In this document: positions 23,375 to 34,400 of the stretch, in pieces | Layout of the letters: every line of letters begins with the position of its first letter | Numbering within the stretch: the stretch's first letter is position 1 | Source of the DNA: Lineus longissimus | Lineage: Eukaryota > Nemertea > Pilidiophora > Heteronemertea > Lineidae | Reading direction: 5' to 3' | Assembly: GCF_910592395.1 (NCBI RefSeq) | Contig: NC_088325.1 | Span: forward strand, 11,598,109-11,662,108 | Length of the DNA stretch: 64,000 nucleotides | The notes under the pieces: model-generated | Databases searched by the model: none | The model's input: the letters and a program-made list of their open reading frames with translations, nothing else | What the model was told of the DNA's origin: nothing | Position numbers and translations under genes: made by a program

Positions 23375-25068
23375 ACCTTAGGAACGACCCCTCGATTCAT
23401 GAGGCAAAAAAATGGCAAGCTGAAAGTGGGAACACATTTTTATGCTGTTTCATTAAAATATGCCGACGTAAAATAGTGGTTTATCCAGGCCGCTGTATTG
23501 GTAGCAACATAATATCATTGGCAAGAACATTGCACTCCATAATTCTCACCATTGTAACCATCGCGTGCCGAACATCCACTCGTTAGCAAAAATAATACGG
23601 GATCAAATTAGTATGGTTTTATCAAAATCGGGTGAATATATTCAACTGAAGACAAGACTCTATTTAAGAGCCAAGTGCCACCAAGAGAGCCGCGAGCAAA
23701 GAAAAAATATACACGAATCAATATAATTATTATTTTGGGAGTACGAGGCCCACAGGTACTTTATAAAGTTTTTTGTAACCGTTTATGACGTTGTATGACA
23801 TCGTCGCCTGGATAGCGGCTTTTTATCGTGCTATCATTACGCTGCCTGAACAACACGGTGTACATTGTCTGCACTTCATACACTCTGTACAATCACACGT
23901 GTTTATCATTCGGGCCGTCAACAATGGATCCGGATGGGGATGTCAGCTTCGAGACGAAGATTAGCAACAAGTTTGAATGTTTACATTGTTTAACTCAAAG
24001 ATGCACGTCTTAGAGTTTTTAATTCTATGCTGTGGCTCGGTGCAGTTGAGGGACAAAAACGTTTTCGGCATGCGCAAATGAACTATTCTGATATTCGGAT
24101 ACTTCCTGACGTAACCAGTGCGTCTTCCACCCGGATGCTGAATTTAGCCCGTCCCCGTTGGCTGCGAAAGCTCGTTACAGGGCGGCCCATAACTACTTCT
24201 TTGCCCTCTCTTGGGGACCAGATTTAGAAAAGGGAATTGATATCACTGAAAAATATCAAATGTATATATTCAGATGGCGGATAATTGAAGCAGTGAGAGT
24301 GTACATGTAGGACTGCCTCGCCGTGTAGATGGCGCAGTGATAGACAAGTACGTACGCCTATCTATCCTGTAGGTGCAAAATTCACGCCCGTGTTATGTAG
24401 CCCTATCGAAATTACGTATGAAATTTTCCCATCCTGTACAATTTTGAAAGGTGAAATCAAAACAATTCTTCCCAGTAACTTCTCATTCAAGTAACATTTA
24501 GATGTAAAACAGTGTCCCTATCGCATATCACACATTGGGAATGTGCAAGATCTGAAAACACCACGCGTAACAACGATACGGATACGCAATACGGGCATGA
24601 ATTTTGAACTTGCCGAAAGTCCCTAATACTGGAAGGGAGACGAGTTGGGGTGATTAGCATTATCTATTGAACAGGTGGGTGTATGGCCAGGGGGGTGGAG
24701 CATGGTCTCCTGGCCTTCGGCATCAAATCAGGACGGATGCTGCATATCGCAAGAATCCGAACATAAATGAGAATGTGTGCCTGCGTGATGTTACACGTTG
24801 CTTCGAGTTCATTTCACCGGGATTGAAAGAAACTAAAAACGATAGATTACAACAAGCCTGTGGAGCTCTGACACTAACGTTCGATACGCTATTAGCGTTG
24901 TTCTCATCCCCGCGGTAGGCACAATGATGTTGTTTTCTTCGGAGGTTTACTACTCCACGTTCCACTTCTGAGTTTCCACTTATTCTGTGATGAAATAGAT
25001 GTAGGCTCGTTTTATCGTTGTCTGCATGTGCTCTGTAGATTTTGGTAGATGATATCATCGTGGCAGAG
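23375..25068. other. Spacer after gene B, not shared with other units
   Basis: No match elsewhere in the window that I can see, up to the shared block at 25069. Open frames here (23828-24013, 24667-24918) have no domain, splice or conservation support. Confidence 0.5.
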
Positions 25069-28000
25069 CCAGCACAGCAGGATGCAAGATCTCGCACTCC
25101 CAGACCAGAAATTGATTGATTAAGATTACAAAACAGGTTTCTCTCAACGCCTTCCCCAGGAGTCAAAGGGAAAAACATCGTTGATGATTTCTTATCGCTG
25201 AACATTTCTTTAGTGCTGATAAGCCATAATTTTGACAAATATTATAGTTTTTACTTGTACTATTTTCAGCATAATTAGCACTCCGCACAACTTTTTATTA
25301 CATGAGTTCCGTTTCTTTCAATATTTGAGTTAGCCAGTGTCCAAATAAGCATGCTTATTATGAATAAACATTCTGTGAATATGATATCATTCCTCATGAT
25401 TCTATTAAATGGTCAACATGTGTTGTTGGCCATTTCCTCTAAAGAATTCATACCGAACTGGTGGTAGAGGGAAAGGGTCAAGCTGAAAAACAGGGCGAAA
25501 CACAAGCGGCAGCGGAGGCTTTGGGTAAATGTCAGCTCAACCCCATACCCAAGTAGTTGTTGGTGACGCAACCAATACCGATTATACAGATTTTGCACCG
25601 ATAGTGAAAATCATCAGCCTTTTGTGTTCAGTCCTGTGTCTGAATACCCCACTTTCACACGTTCCTAGGCCCTTGCTTGCTGAATTTGTAGGCCCTTGTT
25701 TTTGGCCTCACTTTGAGTTGTCAGAAAGATTCCAACGAAGACGTCGGAGGCCATTGGAGGCATGGGCTTTTCTGTCTTTGTTGTGGTGTACGTCTGTGGT
25801 GGCAGTTGCCCCCTGCCCCTCCCCCAACCGCTGTTAATATGGCCCTGCAACCTTAAAATAACTCACCGTTGCAGTTTCTGTAGTTGTGTAGATAAGAATA
25901 TATGCACCCACTCAGAAAAAAAGGCTTTTGAGCTTTTCGACTAACAGAAATGTGCTCTCGTTGAATTTAGCGAAATGGAAAAAAAAGAAGCTGGGCCACA
26001 TAAGAGGTCTTTGAGCATCGCAAATACCATTCTGCGTTTTTCATTGTGTCTAAACACACCCCCGGGTGCTTATTTGCGTTGGCCAGAACCTTCCTGGAGC
26101 ACGCTTTGACGTCACTCCAATCACAAATAGAATTTCTCGCAGAGCAGAATTAAGACCAATGAAACCATAGGAACCCTACGTCGTTCGTAATTACTGATGG
26201 TCCATGAAAAAGAAATAGACCTCCATCCGCGTTGTACGTCATGATATGCAATGCATTGTCCTTCCATATATAGCATCAACCAAAGTTTCAATGACAGTTT
26301 AGAGACTGCGCCAAAAACTCTGAATGGTCTGGCATCCATAATGAAGCAATGACAGGTTCTGTCATCATTTGGCACGAGATCAATTGCAAAGTCGCTGATA
26401 TTTGATGATCCTATCAAATATTTCCTATTTTTGGAGTAGGGTGTACATACCATGATTTGTGTCCTACCACGAGACCTACACACGGCGACATTAGTCGGCA
26501 GGGATTGGTGATCCACTCTGCAAGGCGGCTTTGCGACGTGATGATCATTTTCCATCCAGAGGTGAGTTTCCGTGTGAGTCATGTGTAAAATCCTTGTGTT
26601 TGAGATTGTAATCCACCACGAGACCTACATACGGCGAAATTAGTCGACAGGGATTGGTGATCCACTCTGCAAGGCGGCTTTCCGAGGTGATGATCATTTT
26701 CCATCCAGAGGTGGGTTTCCGTGTGAGACATGTGTAAAATCCTTGGGTTTGAAAATTTAATCGCGTAATCCGGAAATCCCGAGGGACATTTGACATTTTT
26801 GAAATCCCAGAATTCAATTCCAATTTTGGATTTTCGAGCGAAATGTGACCACACAACGTATCGATATCCTTCGGATCTAAGGCCTCTGAATCAAGAGTCG
26901 GTAAGGATTCTAGGTATAGAAGAGGGAGCAAAAATCCAAAGAGTTCTCTATTAAGGCAGATAAGCTACAGTTTCAAAGGAATTGCGGTGCGATGGTACCC
27001 TTCCCACAAACTATTCGATCGCCAACGATAGAGTGGTGAGCGCCCCGGGGAGCGCCCACAATAATGCATTTGTGTTAGTGGGTCGATTTCGCTTTGCATT
27101 GACATGTGGGGTAGAGTGATATCTTGGGCGATAGTGTCGGCATTCATACTTGGACTTGCAGTAAACAACCTTTTGCGATCCAAGGAAAATTTCCAACTTA
27201 AAATCATGGTCTGCACGAATAACTTGATCACACAGCAATTTTCCATACGCTACGGAAACAGTGCGCATCAAACAATAAAAAATTACTTCGTTTTAGGAAG
27301 AAATACTTCGGACAGATAAGTGAAATGCAACTAAATAAGACAACCTTTTTTTGAAACTCGGCTTGACTTTATAAAGGAGACTCGGCTTGACTGTATAAAG
27401 GGAACTTGGCTTGACTGTATAAATGGGACCCGCCTTGACTTTAAAAAGGCGACTCGGCTTAACTCTAAAAAGGAGACTCGGCTTGAGTGTATGGAGGAGA
27501 CTCCATCATTCATATCACTAGCGGAGCATTGTCGTCCAGTTTCTCTCACTTTGAACCGCATTGAGGAAATCAGGGGGCTTCTCCAGCCCTGCGAATCGAG
27601 CATTTAGCCTTGATTTCCTCAGAATCAGGTTACATAAAAAACTTGAAATATGCCATTGGAACACATTTGATCTGTTATATTCGGCTATACTAATTGGTCT
27701 TTCATCATACATGCAGAAAAAAACTATCGGTTTTCCATTGTCTCCTGCCTTATTGCTATTCATCACATCGTTGGTCGATTATATAAATGCAAATAATTTT
27801 CTTTCTGCTCATTAATTTTGGTGACCTCGTTTAGCTTCTACATACTTTGGTCATTACCAGTTAAACATTACATCAGTGATGCATGGTTCATGAGTCACGA
27901 CCCAAATATTTTGGAAGAGAACCACTCGGCGAACAGTTATTTCTTTTCTTCACATAATAGGTATTCTTCTTCCTCGTTATGGACACATATATGGGCGTAT

Positions 28001-28405
28001 TCTGTACATTCGGAACATTTGATTTTCATGCAGGCCTACGCACTGTAAGTCAGGATGATTGCTATAATTAATGCCGGACTTGTGATTGAAAAAATATATA
28101 TTTACGGATGTTCTAGTTACATGTAGTCCTCTTCAAAACATATGCGTAATTAATCATCGTTAGTTGCTTTACATATAATCAATTGGAATCAAAGGTCTTG
28201 ATAGGAGGCCAAAGTACCATTATAGCCGATTTGACTTTTTTAAGTGGAGTTGTGCAAATCGCTGCAGTTTTGTAAATAGCATGATTGTTTTGATTTTTTT
28301 CCCGTGCCCATTCTTAAGGAACGCTATCTGAAGTGTGATAATGTGAGGTCAACTGGGCCTGTCACCAAGGTCGTTTAAAAGTGCTTCTTTCTTTGTTCTT
28401 TGCAG
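25069..28405. repeat. 5'-flank block of gene C
   Basis: Copy of 7636-14610 without the Tigger element. It has a deletion fusing the equivalents of about 7790 and 8480 at the shared word TTTCTTTAG-x-GCTGATAA (25205-25240), a 150-bp tandem duplication (from about 26467 and 26617), and the shortest TATAAA minisatellite (27354-27492). No coding exon seen. Confidence 0.65.
27354..27492. repeat. 24-bp minisatellite with TATAAA, about 5 units (gene C)
   Basis: Same unit as at 13051-13292, with about four units fewer. It lies about 0.9 kb upstream of the signal exon. Confidence 0.85.
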
Positions 28406-28485
28406 ATTCATGATCGACATGTATAGCGACCGATTTCCCTTCCTCCTACTCAGCCTGGGACTCCTCCTGGCGCACATTTTACATG
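28406..28485 (+). CDS. Gene C signal-peptide exon
   Basis: The same exon as in gene B: acceptor TTCTTTGCAG, ATG 28410, donor CATG|GTAAGT, phase 1 out, hydrophobic core FPFLLLSLGLLLAHIL. Read-through past the donor stops at TGA. Confidence 0.8.
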
Positions 28486-31400
28486 GTAAGTGATGCAGTC
28501 AACCCTCCTTCCTCCTACCCACCCTGGGATTTCTCCTGGTGGAACTTTTACAAAGTAAGTCATGCAGTCAACCTTCCTTTCTCCTACTCAGCCTGGGACC
28601 CCTCCTGGTGGAACTCTTACAAAGTAAGTCATGAAGTCAAACTTCCTCCCTCCTCCTCAGCCTGGGACCCCTCCTGGTGGAACTCTTACAAAGTAAGTCA
28701 TGAAGTCAACCTTCCTTCCTCCTACTCAGCCTGGGACCCCTCCTGGTGGAACTCTTACAAATCTAAGTCATGAAGTCAACCTTCCTTCCTCCTACTCAGC
28801 CTGGGACCCCTCCTGGTGAAACTCTTACAAAGTAAGTCATGAAGTCAACCTTCCTTCCTCCTACTCAGCCTGTGATCCCTCCTGGTGGAACTCTTACAAA
28901 GTAAGTCATGAGGTCAACCACCGTTCCTCCTACTCGGCCTTGGACTCCTGTTTGTGCAACTCTTATACATCATGTGCATGGTAAGTTATGCGGCCGACTT
29001 GCTTTCCTCCGACAAAGCCTGGGACTCCTTCTTGTGAAACACTTACCTGGTAAGTCATGCAGTCAAACACCCTTCCTCATACTCGGCCTTGGACGTCTCC
29101 TTGGTGCAATACTTACCTGGTTAGTCATGCAGTCTACCTCTCTTCCTTAAAGCCTTGAGAATTAGCCCGCTACGTAAATGTGGATACCCAAATCAAATTT
29201 ACAGGGGAATCTGCAGCTTCCCTGAAGGAAACAGCCAGCATTGTAAACATCGCATCTACAGATGCGATGTTTATAATCACATCACACAACAACATCACAT
29301 GTATATGAAGTATAGCAACTTAGAGTTCGCCTGTATTAATAAGAAACACACTTCTATCATAAAATCGCCTAGTGGTCAGTACCAAAGCAGTGGAGTAGGA
29401 CAAGCAACAGGAATTTCGAGTACAAGAAGGAAACATCAACTTGTCTCCCGTTAAGTTGAATTCTGAAACCTCAGATTTTGTCTTAGAGTTCTTCAAAGTG
29501 GGTATATGGATATTTATGTGTTATAGAGTATCGTACCACTCAATCTGTTTCTTGTGGATGTTGATTTGCTCAATTTTCTTTTCAGGTGCTCTTGGAATAA
29601 CTGTAAAAAATAGCCTCAGTAATTCACGTCCACGCCTCGGCGAAACGATAACGTTTGAGTGTAACATTGGTATTGGGACCGCCAAGAGTGTTTCATGGTA
29701 CAAGGACAAAAATGACACGCGAAAAACAGTTTATTTGACGCACAATTGTAGTGTTTTCGCAGACAAGTATAAATCAAGATTAAAACAAGTTCAGTGTGAT
29801 ACGCATAATTATAATTTTCAATTAAGTGATGTTCAAATTTCGGACCACGGGAAATGGCAGTGTGATGCAGATGGAGTAGAGGCCGAACCAAAGCTGAAAT
29901 TAGATGTTTTAGGTAAGTTGCTTAAAATAGTCGATCAATCCATTCATAGAGGACTTCAGTGGTGGCAGCAAATCTGCTGGGTATTGCACTTTCATGGATT
30001 AGATTAAATTGGAAATTGAAACACACACACAGATCTTTCCTGGTTTTCAGAAGTGGCTGAAGGAGATAACAACTATTACCTGGGAAAGATTCTAAGCAAT
30101 TGAAGTTCACCTTTTCGTGAAATAGCAGTTTTGGTGTTGATATGATGACACTAACTTTAAAAATATGTTCGCCTCTGTATGAATGACGCCTAATTCCCCC
30201 CCCCCCCCCCCCCCCCCCCGATTAAATTTGCTGAGTGAGCATGGGGCAGGGGGTTTACCAAGGGGAAACGAATCATTTTCATGGTCACAGAATTATAATT
30301 TATTAGCATAAGATTATCGGGTCATATGACAAAAAAAGTACTGATTGGCAGTCATTCCTTTACCATTGTGTTTTCTCTTCATATATTTGAGGTCCGTGGC
30401 GATTTGCCGATGAGAAGAGGCTTTCTCCAAATTGAGGCTTACTCCAAATTTATTACTACATGTAAACACCCATTAATAACAAGTATAATTGATAATAACC
30501 ACATACATGGCCCGTAGCTTTCAAAGGGCCCGGAATGTTTGTATAATTAACAAAATGGGGACTTTGTTTTCCTAGTGACCATTATTGCTGGTCATTATAC
30601 CGACTGTTTATCACTTTCAGCATTGATATCATCGCAAATTATGCTCAATCTTTGGTTGGCAAGACACAAACAGATTGAAATGCTGTATGTTCGTTTTCCT
30701 TGGTGTTTGAAGTGATATGACCTGAATGACAGTACAGACTCTGCGTGTGCCTGGTTAGACCACGAGTTAGTAAATGACTTCAAGGGTAAACGATGTTAAA
30801 GTAAAAGTCACCATATCTGAAAATAATAAAATACCTCATTTATAACCTCGTGCCTGAAAGCGGAACGAGCCTCTTGCTTAATTTACGTTGAATGGTATCT
30901 GACGAGTGACTGCATCTATTTGCAGTTCCACACAGCGTTCAAGTCAAAGTCAGCAAGCCGACTGTTACCGAACATGAATTTGTGCGTTTTGAGTGCCTCA
31001 CCAGTGGGGGCAACCCCGAGTTTGTTACGCGGTACCAGTGGCTCTGGAAGAAAAGTAGCTCCACCGAGGAACAAGTCATCCAGGACACCGAAACCAGCAC
31101 ACAGAATGGAAAGTATTTGGAGTTCACGCGTATCCCATACGATGAGAGTGGGACATACTCTTGTAAGGCTTCGAATGATGGTGGAATGGGACAGGCGTCG
31201 ACAGTCCTTAATGTACAATGTAAGTTTGTTTTGGCTTTCTTCATAAGATCTGACAAGGGATTTCACTGAATTTAAAATAGTGAATATTGGTTTGTGGCGA
31301 AAGCGAAGTGATTTATAGATATGTAACCGCCCCAATAAATTGTGAATCTCTTATTTTTGGCAGATTTTGGAGTTAACCTAGATTTGCGAAAATAAAATTT

Positions 31401-34400
31401 CATTGAAAAAAACTTCACAAAATTTCAAAAACGCTCAACAACAAAAACGTGAAACGTGAAATTTTGCCAGAGCTAAGAATAAGAGAAAAAAATGGAGAGA
31501 ATATTTTCTTTATTTTTACCTTTTTTCGTCTCTTTTTCAATATGCTACAAGTGCCTACTTTTGTCAGAGCAGGTCACATATCAGCAATGCGAGACGTGTT
31601 GAAGACAATTATACATTTATCTAGACAGTGTGAATAAAGGCACCAACACTGTAGCACTCCTGCACTAATTACTTGTAAATAACACTAACCGTGCTCAACA
31701 TTTCTTTCTCCCTCAGACTCTCCAAGGATAGACCCGGAAGCGAAAATGAAATATGATGTGGCGGGCGAAATTGGCAAGGAGGCAATGTTTGAACTGTTTA
31801 TCGTCGCAAACCCAACTCCAACCAAAACTGATTACACCTGGTCCAAGGATGGCAATGTCCTATCGAGAACATCACCGGATTATGAAATAACTTCCGGGCC
31901 AACATCCAGCGAGTTGAAAATCAAGGACGTCAAATCCTTGGATTATACCAACTATTCCTGTTCGGTTAAAACGAGTGCATTCCAAGCCACGATTTTCAAC
32001 TTCATGCTTAACAAAGCAGGTAAGCTCCTCTGACGGATTCCCAAAGCAGGTTTAAATTTCTACAATGTAGACGCCGTTATCCAGCAAATTTCACTCTAAA
32101 GTAGCTAGAATAGCCATAACTAATATCAATCAGGTTGAGCTAAAATATGTTGGCCAAACCCCGTCTCCGTCTCGGTTTTGGTCTATGTTTAAGCTCCATT
32201 CCTGTTCATCTACGTATGTTTCCAGGAGAATTTGCTTAGATGTATCTGATGCATCTGCTTGAATTCCCATTTCTGCCAGATTTCATTGAATTTGGATGTG
32301 TTTTCCATGTTGAGGAGTGAAAATGACACCCCCCCCCCCTCCCCTAGGTGCCCGATTCTTTAGAGAGGGATGGATCTGTCTGCAGCTGAAGTTTTAACCT
32401 GGAAGAATTATTTCTGATTCTACCTCGCTCTAGTCGATACTCTCCCAGTCGGGGGAGGGGGGGGGGGGTGTCACAGTTCTCAAAGAACATTATTTTGATA
32501 TTCATTCGTCAAAGGGTTAATGAGGATTTTGTTAGTCACAAATTACATGTACTCTTATTTTACAGCATCCTACACAAGTGACTTAAGCAATAAATTATAA
32601 TGAAAGACTCTGGTGTAACTGAATTATACTCAATGGGGGGGGGGGGGGGGCACCGTTCTCAAAAAAAATTATTGTGATAATCATTCGTCAAAGGGTTAAT
32701 GAGGATTTTGTTAGTCACAACTTACTCTTATTTTACAGCGTCCTACACAAGTGACTTAAGCAATAGTGTATCAGTAAACACCAAAGGTGAGTAGTTGTTT
32801 TGTGTCCGCTTTTTGACAGGCTTTCAATAAATCATATTGAAAGACTCTGGTGTAACTGAATTATACTCAATGGGAGGGGGGGGGGGGGCACCGTTTTCAA
32901 AGAATATTATTTTGATATTCATTCGTCAAAGGGTTAATGAGGATTTTGTTAGTCACAACTTACTCTTATTTTACAGCGTCCAACACAAGTGACTTAAGCA
33001 ATGGTGTATTAGTAAACACCAAAGGTGAGTAGTTGTTTTGTGTCCGCTTGTTGACAGGCTTTCAATAAATTATATTGAAAGACTTTGGTGTAACTAAACT
33101 GTGCTATGTGTGAGATCAAATCATTGATAGTATGGTTACATACCAGGACCAAGGATCTGTTGAAAGAACTTAACATGCCACAGACTCTAAAACCCTTTAC
33201 TGCTGCAAGCTCAATATTTTGAGAGACAAGCGTGAAATATATACAGGCGGCGTGGCCAAATGTACTGTAATTTACAGAATGATGTGCGACATCGCGCTGA
33301 ATCTTAAGATTGTCAACTGGTGCTAGACCAATTGACAACGAAAATTGGGAATTTATAATTGAAATCAAGAAGAATAAATGTACGCACTTTTGCGCAAACT
33401 TGTTTTAGGAATTACACAGATTAGCCAGAGTGCGATCAGGATTCCGAACAAGGCAGTAGCCAAATCGGCGGATGACCATGCAGGCGAAATCTCGTTTTCA
33501 CATCAAGTCGCAATTCAGGGATCCTTGTCTCATAGACTGATCACTTATCCAGTATTATGGTCTATAGATGTGCCTAAACCTCTGTTGATACATCAATTCA
33601 TGGAGACCAATTAAATTTTGCAGAAGCAACCCATAGCTCGAAAGAAACAAACAAAACTTTTAAAGTTGGCATCGGTTTCATCGCTGTAGGGGGCTCACTG
33701 GTGGTCATCAGCATTGTCATCGGCATCGTCATAATCGTTATCAAACACAAGAAGTCCAGTGGCAAAAAAAAGGGTAAGTCACAATTTTCATTTTTGAGCA
33801 CAAAAGGCCCTTCCCCAGATACGTCTGTACCACCTAGGGTCGGGAAAACGAACCATCTATTGAATTTCAGGCCGATCCGATATCCTATACAGGGTGGTCC
33901 AGAAAAATGACGATATTGGTATCATTCTTCTTCTAGAAAGATTCCCCATCCACTGGTCTCAATTGGATTTCGCATTCTGCAAAACAGGTCATCCGACGGG
34001 CTTCAATGTTCTGTCACATGTATAATGGGGTTGGATGCCCTATGGATGCCCTATTGACTTTGGCCCGATCTGAAATTCAAGATGGCTATCTGGCTGCCAC
34101 AGCAGTGGTCTTCCGCCATATATCAAAGTCATACCCGCGATGCACTGGCATAATGGAAAAGCTGCAATATCCAATGACAGAAACGGATGACGTATCGCTC
34201 CACACCTAGACCAAGCAACCATGAATTACCAGTCATTTTGCGATGCTATACCTTAGGCTTGGAGGAGGGAGCAACGGGGACTTGCTGTGCTCTGTTTTTC
34301 ATATGAATTCGTCATTTCAAATCGCTATGCAAATGTCTTATTTCGGCTCCTATACTCTAATGCATTCCTCCCTTTCTTCAGGTGATGATCAGGAATCGCA

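Noticed and set aside
33378-33614. 78-codon frame identical in gene D (50190-50426)
   Set aside because: Intronic; no acceptor in suitable phase, no domain; identity explained by recent duplication.
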